Source: CAWAQA01 sp963784065
GTDB lineage: Bacteria > Acidobacteriota > Vicinamibacteria > Vicinamibacterales > UBA2999
Reading direction: 5' to 3'
Assembly: GCA_963784065.1 (NCBI GenBank)
Contig: CAWAQA010000007.1
Location: 124,001 to 188,000, forward strand
Length of the DNA stretch: 64,000 bases
The number at the start of each line of letters is the position of its first letter. Position 1 is the first letter of the stretch. Positions 18,202 to 27,762 of the stretch are shown here, in pieces. A program made the translations under genes and the position numbers. The notes under the pieces are model-generated. The model ran no database searches. It was not told where the DNA came from and saw only the letters and a list, made by a program, of their open reading frames with translations.

Positions 18202-20652
18202 CAGACGCCAGATACATAGGCACCAGCGCCCGGAGCAAGGAAGCGCCGCGACAGGTGGCAGGCCGCGGCCGTTTCGTGGACGACCTCGTCCTGCCGCGCA
18301 TGCTGCACGCGTGTCGTGCTGCGCAGCCCCTACGCCCACGCGCGGATCACGTCCGTTGACGGCACGCGGGCGGCGCAACTCCCCGGCGTGTCCGCCGTCC
18401 TGACGCCGGCGGACGTCACGCGGATGTCGCGCCCGTTCAAGCCGGGCCGGTATGCGGCGGGCCTGCGCGTGCCGATTCCCGAATACGCGTGTGCCGTGGA
18501 CAAAGCGCGCTACGTCGGCGAGCCGATCGCGATGGTCGCCGCCGAGACGCGGCCGAAGGCCGAGGACGCGCTCGAGCTGATCGAGGCCGAATACGAACCG
18601 CTGCCGGCGATCGTGAGCACCGAGGACGCCGCCGGCGCCTCCGCGCCGCTCATCTACGACGAGCTGGGCAGCAACGTCGCGTGGCAGGGGCAGGTGGCGT
18701 ACGGTGACGTCGATCGCGCGTTCGAGCAGGCCGACCGGATCGTCCGCGAGAACCTGAAGATCCACCGCTACAGCTCGACGCCGCTCGAGCCGTTCGCGTG
18801 CCTCGCCGAATACACGCCGGAGCGGCTGACGATCTGGTGCAACGCCCAGAACCCCGAGGTCATCTACGAGGCGTTGACCGAAGCGCTGGGCATCGACCAC
18901 GTGCGCGTCATCGTTCCGGACATCGGCGGCGGCTTCGGCCAGAAGATTCACCTGATCCGCAAGTACGCCGTGCTGACCGCGCTGATGTCGATGAAGACCG
19001 GCCGGCCGGTGAAGTGGATCGAGGATCGCAGCGAGCACATGATGGCGGGCGGCCACTCCTGCGATCAGGAGTTCGACGTCGAGGCGGCGGTGAAGGCCGA
19101 CGGCGAGGTGCTGGGCCTGAAGATCCGCGACACGGACGACGTCGGCGGGTCGGTCAGCACGCTGACGATTCACTTCACCAACAAGCTGAACAACCTGTTC
19201 AACACCTACAAGGTCCAGCACCTGCGGCTCGAAGGGCGATCGGTGCTGACCAACAAGTGCCCGGTCGTTCCGAACCGCGGCATCGGCAAGCCGGGCATGT
19301 GCTTCATCTGGGAACGGATGATGGATCGCATCGCGCAGGAGCTGGCGCTCGATCCGATCGCGGTGCGGCGCCGGAACCTCATCGAAGCCGATGCGTTCCC
19401 TTACACCACGCCGAACGGCAACATCCACGGCAGCGGCGACTACCAGGGGCTTCTCGATCGCGTGCTGAAGAACGTCGGCTACGACGACGTGCGACGGCGC
19501 CAGCAGCAGGAGCGCGAGCAGGGCCGCTTCCTGGGCATCGGCGTGGTCGTCGGCGTCGAGCCTGGCGGCAGAAACGCCGCCCGCGACATGGCGATCTTTC
19601 CCGACTCGAAGGCGATGCCCGGCGCCGGCGGCGTGGAGGGCGCCACGGTGAAGATCGAGAAGAGCGGCGCCGTCGTGTTCACGCTCGGCTCGCCGAGCTG
19701 CGGCCAGTCGCATGAAACGACGGCATCCCAGATCATCGCCGACGTGCTCGGCGTGGCGCCGGCGCGGATCGCCGCTGACGAGCACGTTCGACTCGACGCT
19801 CTCGCCGTGGGGCGTCTCGTCCTCCAACAGCGGCAACAACTTTCACCTCTACGACGTGGGCGCCGTGCACGGCGCGGCGACCCGTCTCCGGCACAAGGTG
19901 CTGACCCTGGCCGCCCACCTGCTGCAGCAGGAGAAAGACTCGCTCGTCATCGGCGAGGGCGTGGTGTCGAGCGCGGGCGGACGGCAACAGCATCACGTTC
20001 GCGCAGCTGGGCAGGATCGCGTACGGGAACCAGGCGCTGCTGCCGGACGGGTTCGAGCCCGGCCTCGAGGTGACCTATTACCACAGTCACCCGCACGCCA
20101 ATCCCAACATGGTGCCCGACAGCCACGGTCGGGTGCGCGCGCAGTACACGTTTTCAGCCGCGGCGCACGCGGCCGTCGTCGAGGTGGACCGCGAGACCGG
20201 GCGCGTGCGCGTGCTGCGCTACGTCATCGTCAGCGACAACGGCACGCTTGATCAATCCTGCCGTCGTGGACGGGCAGATCTACGGGTCGGCGGCACACGG
20301 CATCTCGGTGGCACTCGGCGAAGGATTCGTCTACGGCGCAGACGGCCAGCTGCTGACGCTGACGCTGCTCGACTACGGCAAGTCCACGACGCTGGAGACG
20401 CCGCACATCGAGATCGAGCACTACCCTGTTCCCGATCCGTTCACCACGCTCGGCCAGAAGGCCGCCGGCGAAGGCGCAGCCATCCCGTCCCCGGCCGCGA
20501 TCGCCTGGGCCGTGGAGGATGCGCTGTCGCCGCTGGGCGTGAAGGTCCGGCACCTGCCGCTGTCGCCGGAGCGGGTGTGGGAGTTGATCAGAGATGGGGA
20601 GCGTCAATCACTGTTCACGAACCACAGAGACACAGAGACACAGAGGCCTTGA
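18198..20652 (+). CDS. Molybdenum hydroxylase large subunit, molybdopterin-cytosine-dinucleotide binding (CoxL/XDH type; four frameshifts)
   Basis: About 817 residues when repaired. The N-terminus VAGRGRFVDDLVLPRMLHA leads into VVLRSPYAHARI. Cofactor-binding parts include IGGGFGQKIHLIRKYAVLTAL, PNRGIGKPGMCFIWERMMDRIAQEL, and the C-terminal AAGEGAAIPSPAAIAWAVEDAL with the family glutamate. Breaks at about 18311, 19778, 19985 and 20245 are each repaired by deleting one base. The enzyme would hydroxylate an N-heterocycle, aldehyde or aromatic acid with water as oxygen source. The last ~10 codons run into a repeat, so the true stop may be earlier or altered. Confidence 0.84.
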
Positions 20653-20698
20653 GGCAATGTTGATGTCGGCTCTCTGTCGCCTCTCTGTGTCTCTGTGG
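20622..20698. terminator. 16-base inverted repeat between convergent genes
   Basis: CCACAGAGACACAGAG at 20622-20637 pairs exactly with 20683-20698. The left arm overlaps the end of the large-subunit gene. It sits between two convergent genes and resembles the element at 7055-7094. Confidence 0.6.
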
Positions 20699-20718
20699 CC
20701 CGTGATTGGTGAAGAGTG

Positions 20719-21721
20719 TCACGACAGGCGGAAGAGTCTTTGCGCGTTCTTTTCGAAGATTTTCTCCTTGTCCTCCTTCGACGCCTCGAGGCGCTCCATC
20801 GCCTCGAGCGCGACCTCGACGTATTTGCGGCCGCCCTGCGTGTCGAACGGCATGTCGGTGGCGAACAGGACGCGGTCGGCGCCGAAGAAGTCGAGGCCGC
20901 ACCTCAGCGCCGGGAACGGAACCGATCGTAATCGTGTCGGCGTAGAAGTCGTGAAAGTAGTCGTAAGGATGCTTCTTCAACGGCACCGGCTCGTTCCTCG
21001 CGCGGGCGGCCGCGAGGTACTTGTCGTATCCCTCGTGGATGCGCTCGGAGGCGTAAGGGGCGAACCCCCCGAGATGGTGGGTCACGATCTTGATGTCCGG
21101 ATGTCGATCGAAGAGCCCGGAGAACGCGATCCTCGTCATCGCGGCGACCGTGTCGTAGAGCCAGCCGATGATTCTCCACGTATCGAAGCGGCTCGCCTCG
21201 TCCGCGGGATAGTCGGCGCGTTCGGGGCCGCGCACGGGATGCAGGAGGATCGGGATGTCGAGCTCGGCGACCTTGTCGAAGATCGGGGCAAACTGCGGAT
21301 CGTCGAGCGGGCGACCCAGGACATCCGTGTAGATCTGGACGCCGCACATGCCGAGCTGCCGCACGGCACGATCGAGCTCGCCGAGCGCCGCCTCGACGTC
21401 GTGCATCGGGATGCAGGCAGCCGCGCCGGCGAAGCGGCCGGGCATGCGCGAGACGAGATCGGCCATCTCGTCGTTGCCGATTCGCGACAGCTCGAGCGCC
21501 TCGTGCGGGCCCGCGAAAGCCTCGACCGGAGGATTGGCGATGGTGAGGATCTGCCGATAGCCGTCTCCGGCGATGTCCATGGCGCGAAACCTCGCGTCGA
21601 GGTCGAAGAGCGCCGGCATGATGCGCGCCTGGTCCTGCAGGCGAAGGCGGGGTGGCGCGATCTGCAGCCGGCGCTCGTGGTACCGGGGTGTGACGATGTG
21701 GTTGAAGACGTCTATTTTCAT
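20719..21721 (-). CDS. Amidohydrolase 2 / ACMSD-like metal-dependent decarboxylase or hydrolase (one frameshift)
   Basis: About 334 residues. ATG at 21721 (MKIDVFNHIVTP) is chosen over a GTG three codons upstream. The TIM-barrel features are a leading D-V-F-N-H in place of the usual HxH, IPILLHPVRG, the metal histidines in KIVTHHLGGFAPY, and DRVLFATDMPFDTQGG near the C-terminus. The family includes aminocarboxymuconate semialdehyde decarboxylase and gamma-resorcylate decarboxylase. The break at about 20911 is repaired by removing one C from CCC. It lies on the opposite strand inside the Mo-hydroxylase cluster, suggesting a later step on the same substrate. Confidence 0.78.
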
Positions 21722-21807
21722 CACGGCCACTTGTAGGGGCCGGCTTCAGCCGGCGCGATGATGGTGAAGATCAGTGAAGACCAGTGAAGACACAGAGGGA
21801 GTAGTCA

Positions 21808-22698
21808 GTGTATCCCGCCGAATTCGAATACTTCGCGCCGGCAACCGTTGACGAGGCGCTCGACCTCCTGGCGCGCTACGGCGAGGATGCGAAGATCCTG
21901 GCCGGGGGCCAGAGCCTGCTTCCGATGATGAAGCTGCGGATCGCGGCCCCGCGCTATCTCATCGACGTCAACCGGATCGAGGCGCTGACCGGGTTCAGGC
22001 GTGACGCGGACCGCCTCGTGTTGGGCGCGCTCTGCCGGCATGCGGAGATTGCGGCATCGCCGCTCGTGCGCGAACACCTGCCCCTCATGACGGATGCGGC
22101 GAACCTGACCGCCGACGTACAGGTCCGCAATCGCGGCACCGTCGGCGGCAGCCTCGCGCACGCGGATCCGGCGGGGGACTGGCCGACGGCGCTCATGGCG
22201 CTGGACACGGACGTCACCATCACCGGTCCCAACGGCAGCCGCACGCTGCCCCTGCGGGAATTCATCGTCGACGCCTACACGACCCGGCTCGATCCCGGCG
22301 AGATGCTGACCGGCATCTCGATCCCGTTCCCGCGCCGGCCGTGCGGCGGGGCATACGTGAAGTTCGAGAAGCGGGCCGGCGATTTCGCGGTGGCGAGCGT
22401 CGGCATCCAGCTCGAGATCGAGGATAGTGGTGCCCTTCGCCGCGTGGCCATCAGCCTCGGTGCCGTCGGACCCTTGCCGATACGGGCGGGAGCGGCGGAG
22501 GACGCGCTGCTTCGGACCACGGGGCCTGCCGCGATCGACGAAGCGGAGCGGCTGGTCCGCGAGGCGGCGCAGCCGTTCGAGGACACGCGCGGGTCGGTGG
22601 AATACAAGCGGCATCTTGCCGGGGTCCTGTTCCGGCGGGCGCTGACGGTGGCCATGGACCGGGCGCGCGGCAAAGAAATACCCTCTCTGCACATTTGA
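21808..22698 (+). CDS. Molybdenum hydroxylase medium subunit, FAD-binding (CoxM type)
   Basis: 296 residues starting at GTG with GGGAG upstream. FAD-binding motifs are AGGQSLLPMMKLR near residue 33 and VQVRNRGTVGGSLAHADPAGDW near residue 107, the classic AGGQS and TIGG signatures. It completes the S-L-M hydroxylase although separated from S and L by an inverted amidohydrolase gene. It accepts electrons from the 2Fe-2S subunit. Confidence 0.92.
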   Translation: MYPAEFEYFAPATVDEALDLLARYGEDAKILAGGQSLLPMMKLRIAAPRYLIDVNRIEALTGFRRDADRLVLGALCRHAEIAASPLVREHLPLMTDAANLTADVQVRNRGTVGGSLAHADPAGDWPTALMALDTDVTITGPNGSRTLPLREFIVDAYTTRLDPGEMLTGISIPFPRRPCGGAYVKFEKRAGDFAVASVGIQLEIEDSGALRRVAISLGAVGPLPIRAGAAEDALLRTTGPAAIDEAERLVREAAQPFEDTRGSVEYKRHLAGVLFRRALTVAMDRARGKEIPSLHI

Positions 22699-22710
22699 AT
22701 GGGAGCTGCC

Positions 22711-23329
22711 ATGCATCGAGTTACATCCGTGCTGCTCGATCGTGCTTGCCGTGTCCTCCGTCGCGGCCGCCCAGGACCGGATGCCGCCGATCCCGCCACA
22801 GAAGATGAATGACGCCCAGCGGAAGGCCGCGTCGGAACTGCAGGAGGCGCGCGGCTACGCGCTGCGCGGACCCTGGCACGCCTGGCTGCGGAGCCCCGAC
22901 CTGATGGACCGGATTCTCGAACTGAGCGACTATCTCCGGTTCAACAGCGCCCTGCCGCCGCGGCTCAGCGAGTTCGTGATCCTCATGACCGCCCGCGAGT
23001 GGTCGCAGCAATATGAGTGGCAGGCGCACTACGACCTGGCGATCAAGGGAGGGCTGAAGCCGGAGGTCGCCCGGGCGGTCGCTGAAGGCCGGCGCCCTGA
23101 CGGGATGGCGGAGGACGAGACGGCGCTCTACGGGCTGATTTCGGAGCTGCTGCACAACAAGAGCGTCAGCGACGAGACCTACGCGCAGGCACTCGCCAAG
23201 TTCGGCGAGCAGGGCGTGGTCGACGCGGTGGCCATCTCCGGCTACTACACGACCGTCGCGATGATCCTCAACATGGCTCGCACACCGCTCCCCGCCGGGA
23301 TGACCCCGCCGCTGAAATCGCTGCCGTGA
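22711..23329 (+). CDS. Exported carboxymuconolactone-decarboxylase-like protein (one frameshift)
   Basis: About 205 residues, starting at MHRVTSVLL with GGGAG upstream. The frame breaks near 22739: removing one base joins this leader to IVLAVSSVAAAQ and makes a full signal peptide. The mature helical domain (SEFVILMTAREWSQQYEWQAHYDLAIKGGL) matches the CMD/AhpD family, but the usual CxxC is absent, being replaced by EWSQQYEW. Decarboxylase or lactone-opening activity is therefore uncertain. It lies between CoxM and a CoxG-like gene. Confidence 0.75.
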
Positions 23330-23778
23330 AGCTGGACGGGCGATTCAGCGTCAGGGGCGCGCGAGAGGACGTCTACGCGTTCCTCACCGATCCGCGGAAA
23401 GTCAGCCGTCACATGCCCGACGTGCAGGAGGTCGAGATCGAAGACGACGACCACTTCACGGTGAAGGCCCGGGTCGGCATCTCGCACATCAAGGGAACGA
23501 TGACCATGAAGCTGGCGATCACCGATCGTCAGCCGCCGGTCACCACCACCGTGGTCGGCAAGGGCGCCGGGATGGCGAGCGTCGTGAACATGGTGACCAG
23601 CTTCACGCTGGACCCCTCCGCAAACGGCGAGACGGTCGTGAACTGGCAGGGCGAGCTGACGATCGCCGGGAAGCTGGCGGCCCTGGGTCCGCAAGGCCTG
23701 ATCGAACGCATGGCGAGGAAGAACGTCGAGACGTTCATCGAGGGGATCAAGGGCGGGCTGGATGGCAGGCCGGCCTGA
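23326..23778 (+). CDS. SRPBCC-fold protein, CoxG (carbon monoxide dehydrogenase subunit G) type
   Basis: 150 residues of the START/SRPBCC fold. It opens with KLDGRFSVRGAREDVYAFLTDPRKVSRHMPDVQEVE, close to CoxG, and lacks the C-terminal membrane anchor of true CoxG. The GTG start overlaps the previous stop by four bases. Such proteins accompany Mo-hydroxylases and help their membrane association or maturation, which supports the hydroxylase assignment. Confidence 0.85.
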   Translation: MKLDGRFSVRGAREDVYAFLTDPRKVSRHMPDVQEVEIEDDDHFTVKARVGISHIKGTMTMKLAITDRQPPVTTTVVGKGAGMASVVNMVTSFTLDPSANGETVVNWQGELTIAGKLAALGPQGLIERMARKNVETFIEGIKGGLDGRPA

Positions 23779-23810
23779 AGGTCGGCCATCGACGCCGGCG
23801 CGTCCGACAA

Positions 23811-23872
23811 GGGCCGGCTGAAGCCGGCCCGCACGTACAACCGATGTCGTAGGGGCCGGCTTCAGCCGGCCC
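23811..23872. terminator. Two GGGCCGGC-type hairpins between convergent genes
   Basis: Palindromes at 23811-23830 (GGGCCGGCTGAAGCCGGCCC) and 23852-23872 separate the catabolic island from the convergent cytochrome operon. A degenerate third copy (GGCCGGCCTGAAGGTCGGCC) starts at 23769 inside the CoxG-like gene's end. Confidence 0.65.
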
Positions 23873-23883
23873 ACTGTCGATAC

Positions 23884-24249
23884 TTACTTCAACAGCGGAA
23901 TGCTATCCACCGGCTTCGGCGCCGGCCGTGCCTGCAGGTAGGCGTAGATGTGCGCGAGGTCGGCGTCGGACAGCACCTTCTGCGTGTACAGCGGCATCTG
24001 GCCCGCCGGCCGCCGGACGTAGCGGGAGAAGGCCGCGTAGGGCAGGGGTCGTGGCGCGAGCCTCGGGCCGGTGGCGCTCGAGCCTTGTCCCTCGAAGCCG
24101 TGGCACTGGTAACAGCCGTAGCTGGTGTACAGCTTCTTGCCGGTGTCCGCGTTGCCCGTCGGCGCCGGCGCCGGCGCCGTCTGCGCGAGCGCGGCCAGCG
24201 GCAGCAATCCGACAACAAGGGCGAGCGCAGCGAGCCGTAGTCGGTTCAT
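23884..24249 (-). CDS. Periplasmic c-type cytochrome, single heme
   Basis: 121 residues. The signal peptide (RLRLAALALVVGLLPLAALAQ) is followed by a proline/alanine linker. The heme site is CYQCH near residue 48 and the distal methionine lies in AGQMPLYTQKVL. The ATG has GGAGA upstream. It is the last gene of a minus-strand run whose preceding gene, 71 bases upstream, is a Tat-exported thiamine-diphosphate enzyme. A role as its electron acceptor is my inference from proximity and shared compartment. Confidence 0.85.
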   Translation of the reverse strand: MNRLRLAALALVVGLLPLAALAQTAPAPAPTGNADTGKKLYTSYGCYQCHGFEGQGSSATGPRLAPRPLPYAAFSRYVRRPAGQMPLYTQKVLSDADLAHIYAYLQARPAPKPVDSIPLLK

Positions 24250-24272
24250 CCCTGTCTCCGTGTTGGCGCGTC

Positions 24273-24292
24273 GGGCCGGCCGAAGCCGGCCC
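24273..24292. repeat. GGGCCGGCCGAAGCCGGCCC palindrome between operon genes
   Basis: A copy of the window's 20-base palindrome stands in the 71-base gap between the thiamine-diphosphate enzyme and cytochrome c genes. As RNA it could stabilise the upstream part of the message or attenuate the downstream gene. Confidence 0.6.
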
Positions 24293-24320
24293 CGTACGTG
24301 GCTTCGCCTTGCAGGGCCGC

Positions 24321-26258
24321 TTACCGCGGCTGCGTGACGACGTCGACCAGTGCCGGCTCGCCGCGCTTGACGACGGCGAGCGCGCGCGCGATCGCGGGAC
24401 CGAGCTCGTCCGGGTTGCTGATCGGCCCTTCGCCGTGCACGCCCATGCCCTGCGCGATCTTCGCAAAGTCCACGTTCGGATCGTCGATGGTCGTGCCGAT
24501 GTGGGCGCGCGTGATCCCGCGCTGATGGCGGCTGGCCATGCGCTGGAGGTGCATGACCTCCTGGTGGTACGCGCGGTTGTTGTGCATCACCGTCAGCAGC
24601 GGGATCCGGTGGTGCGCGGCGGTCCACCACACGCCGGGCGCATACAGGAAGTCGCCGTCGCCCTGGATGTTGACGGAGAGGCGTCCGTACTTCTTGTTCG
24701 CGAGCGCTGCGCCGACCGCCGCGGGCGCCCCGTAGCCGACGCCGGCGCCGCCGGAATCACCGAGGAACTGGTAGTGCTTGTCGAAGCTCCACAGCCGCTT
24801 GGCCCAGCCGCTGCTGTTGCCGCTTTCCGACACGAGCGACCAGTCTTCGTTTCTGATCGCCGCGTAGAGCTCGGACGTCAGGCGCGCCGTGCTGATCGGC
24901 GAGGCGTCCCACGCATAGGCGGCTTCGTTGCGCGCCGCGTTCAGCGCCCGGTTGTGCGCGTCGGCGAGGCGCGTGCGCCGCTCGTCGAAGGCGCGCCGGC
25001 GGTCGGCCGTGATCAGCTTCCTGCAGGCTTCGGTCAGCGCCGGCAGCGTCGCCTCGGCGTCGGCCGCCATCGCCACGTCCACTTCCGGATAGCGCTGGAA
25101 GTCCTGGTAGTTCGCCTTCGTCATGAGGTCCGACGCGGTGATGCTGATCAACTTCGCCCCCGGCTTCAGGAACGACCGCGAGGTGCGGTGGAGCTGATCG
25201 CGCACCGTGCCGACGGTGCCCCAGAAGTCGAACAGCTCGAGGCCGAGGATGACGTCGGCGTTGCCGACGAGCTGCCGCGCGCTGTCGGTCTGGTTGAGCG
25301 GGTGCCGCGACGGGAAGTTCATGCGGCCGCCCTGGTCGACGACCGGGGCCTGCAGCGTTTCGGCGAGCTCGACGAGCAGCTTCAGGCCGGCCGGCGTGCG
25401 CGCCGCACGGTCCGCAATGATGACCGGGTTCTCCGCGTTGACGAGCAGGCGCGCCGCTTCGGCGACGGCGCCGGAGTCGCCCTGCGGCGGCGTGGCGACG
25501 GTGAGCCTCGGCACGCGCAGCTTCGACCTGAGCTCGGGCTCGATCGGATCTTCCTGCAGTCCGCCGTCGATCACGAGCACGACCGGCATCATCGGCGGCG
25601 TCATCGCGATCTTGTAGGCGCGCACCGCTGATTCAGCGAAGTGCGGCAGCGAAAAGGGCGTGTCGTCCCACTTCACGTAGTCGCGTACCATCGCCGCCGC
25701 GTCCTGGACGCTGTGCGCCCACTCGACGCCCGGCCGGCGATGCGTCGCGTCGAGGTGATTGCCGGCGAGGATGTACACCGGCACGCGGTCGCAATAGGCG
25801 TTGTAGATCGCCATCGCCGCGTGCTGGATGCCGACGGTGCCGTGAGCGAGGACGGCCATCGGCTTGCCTTCGACCTTGAAGTAGCCGTGGGCCATCGCCA
25901 CCGACGATTCCTCGTGGCAGCACGTGAGGAACTCCGGCATCTTGTTGTTGCCGTAGTTGAGGATCGACTCGTGGATGCCGCGGAAGCTCGAGCCGGGATT
26001 GCTGGCGACGTATTCGAAGTTCAGCGCCTTCATCACATCGACCATGAAGTCGCCGCCGGGGTGGTCGGTGGTGAAGACTTCGGCCTCGCCGGAGGGGTCG
26101 GCTTCGCGCGGCGGCGTCGGTGCCGTCGCCAGGGCCGGCGCGGCCGGCGTTGTGGACTGGGCGGCGACGGCCGCCGTTCCGGGAACGATGGCGGCCGCGC
26201 CCGTGATGGCGGCGCTCTTCAGAAAGTCCCGACGATCCACGGACATCTTCTCAGACAT
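24321..26258 (-). CDS. Tat-exported thiamine-diphosphate-dependent enzyme (acetolactate synthase / benzoylformate decarboxylase superfamily)
   Basis: 645 residues starting at the ATG that follows GAGGAGACG. The leader DRRDFLKSAAITGAAAIVPG is a clear twin-arginine signal. Three ThDP domains follow. The N-terminal one has the catalytic glutamate in CCHEESSVAMAHGY (E116). The middle domain is around residues 260-400 (NPVIIADRAARTPAGLK). The C-terminal domain has the cofactor motif GDG (533-535), 24 residues, then NN (560-561). All family enzymes I know of are cytosolic, so export in folded, cofactor-loaded form is unusual. The Tat leader, the cytochrome c downstream and the MFS carrier and hydrolase upstream suggest periplasmic 2-oxo-acid oxidation or decarboxylation. 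Confidence 0.87.
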   Translation of the reverse strand: MSEKMSVDRRDFLKSAAITGAAAIVPGTAAVAAQSTTPAAPALATAPTPPREADPSGEAEVFTTDHPGGDFMVDVMKALNFEYVASNPGSSFRGIHESILNYGNNKMPEFLTCCHEESSVAMAHGYFKVEGKPMAVLAHGTVGIQHAAMAIYNAYCDRVPVYILAGNHLDATHRRPGVEWAHSVQDAAAMVRDYVKWDDTPFSLPHFAESAVRAYKIAMTPPMMPVVLVIDGGLQEDPIEPELRSKLRVPRLTVATPPQGDSGAVAEAARLLVNAENPVIIADRAARTPAGLKLLVELAETLQAPVVDQGGRMNFPSRHPLNQTDSARQLVGNADVILGLELFDFWGTVGTVRDQLHRTSRSFLKPGAKLISITASDLMTKANYQDFQRYPEVDVAMAADAEATLPALTEACRKLITADRRRAFDERRTRLADAHNRALNAARNEAAYAWDASPISTARLTSELYAAIRNEDWSLVSESGNSSGWAKRLWSFDKHYQFLGDSGGAGVGYGAPAAVGAALANKKYGRLSVNIQGDGDFLYAPGVWWTAAHHRIPLLTVMHNNRAYHQEVMHLQRMASRHQRGITRAHIGTTIDDPNVDFAKIAQGMGVHGEGPISNPDELGPAIARALAVVKRGEPALVDVVTQPR

Positions 26259-26379
26259 CACCGTCTCCTCGATGAGATCCGGGTCAACATTGGAGGACGC
26301 TCGCGAGGAATCCGCGGGACGGCGAGTGCCCCTCTGAAAATGACCTCCGACCCCGTTTTTTACAGGCCGCGACAGTCTA

Positions 26380-27762
26380 CTACGGGGCGATGTCCTCGAG
26401 GCGCCGGTTCCGCGTCTCGAGCATCAGCCCGGCCGCCAGGGCGCCCACGACCCCGGCGCCGGCAAACATCAGGAAGACGAGCCCCTGTTCCGGCGGCGCC
26501 CACGAGGTAGCCGACCAGCAGCGGCCCGGCGGCCGACGCGAGCCGCAGCCAGCACGTCGCCGCCGCCGTGCCGATCGCGCGCATCCGCGTCGGGTAAATC
26601 TCCGGCGTGTAGAGATACAGCACCGCGTTCACCGAGCCGACGAGGCCGTAGCTCAGGGTCACGAGGACCATGACCGCCGCGACGGAGCCCGGCGGCGAAG
26701 AGTGCCCAGCGTGGCGAGCAGCAGCGCCGCCGGCGACGAAGCAGACGGTGGTCCACTTCTGGCGGCCGATGCGATCGATCGACCAACGGCGCAGCCGAGC
26801 AGGATGCACGACCTGCGCGACGTTGGTGAGCGTGCCGGCACGAAGGGCCTGTTGCGAGGCTCAGCCCGTAGACGCGGTTGTAGAGCGTCGGCATCCAGTT
26901 GTTGAGGCCGTTGGTGATGAAATACGCACACGCCCACAGCGTCCAGACGACCAGCGTCCGCGGGCGGTAGGCGCTGGCCGAGCAGGTCGGCCCACCTGCC
27001 GCGCTGCGCGACCGGCGCCGCCGCCGGCTTCGCCGCCGCCTGGTCGGCGGCTGACGCGGGCACGCGTCGCTCCGTGCTCGCCTCTATCTCGCGGATGATC
27101 GGCATCGGCCTCGGCGAGCCGGCCCCTCCCGATCAGCCAGCGCGGCGACTCGGGCAGCCGCAGCAGCAGCGCCGTGATGACCAGCCCCGGAATGCCGCCG
27201 ATCAGGAACATCACCTGCCAGCCGAGCGTCGGCACGAGCACCGCCCCGACCTGCCGGTGACCATCAGGCCCGACGGGAAAAATCATCTCGTAGAGCAGGA
27301 AGAAGCGCCCGCGCCCCTTCGCCTTCGACAGCTCGTTGATGTAGACGGCCGCGACCGGCATCTCGCCGCCGACGCCGATTCCCTGCACGAGCCGCAGCAC
27401 CAGCAGCGAAGAGAAGCTGCCGGACAGGGCGCACGCCAGGCTCATCACGGACATCAGCGCCGTCGCGCCGGCAACGCTGCGGACGCGACCGTACCGCTCG
27501 GCCAGCGATCCGAAGACGCAGCGCGCCCACGAACTGCCCGAGATAGCCGATCGAGATGAGCCAGCCGATCTGCGCCGGGGTCAGAGCCCCATGCGCGCAC
27601 GAGCACGGGGAGCACGAAGGCCAGCGACAGCGCGTCAAAGGCGTCGAAGAACGTGGCGCTGCCAACGATGATGCGCGGCCGCCGGTGCCAGCGGGAGAAC
27701 GGGACGCTTTCGAGCCGCGCGATGAGCTCCTCCGCGCCGGCCACGCGGGTGTCGCGGGTCAC
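26380..27762 (-). CDS. MFS transporter, aromatic-acid/organic-anion symporter type (at least six frameshifts)
   Basis: Pieces in different frames assemble into one twelve-helix carrier. The N-terminus is ARLESVPFSRWHRRPRIIVG. The signature after helix 2 is GQFVGALVFGSLAERYGRVR, followed by QGIGVGGEMPVAAVYINEL, a central loop after RLPESPRWLIGRGRLAEAD, and C-terminal VLYLYTPEIYPTRMRAIGTA. Breaks near 27590, 27520, 27110, 26985, 26855 and several between 26500 and 26820 exceed those of any other gene here. It starts at GTG overlapping the stop of the upstream hydrolase. It could be a genuine pseudogene, but the intact helices argue for sequence error. Substrate is unknown. Confidence 0.65.

Noticed and set aside
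17662..19839. 725-codon minus-strand frame opposite the Mo-hydroxylase genes
   Set aside because: A shadow of the opposite strand; no family motif is visible.
18198..20652. Programmed ribosomal frameshifting in the Mo-hydroxylase large subunit
   Set aside because: Four breaks in one gene, no slippery heptamers or conserved stimulators, and the same type of break in many unrelated genes: sequence error is simpler.
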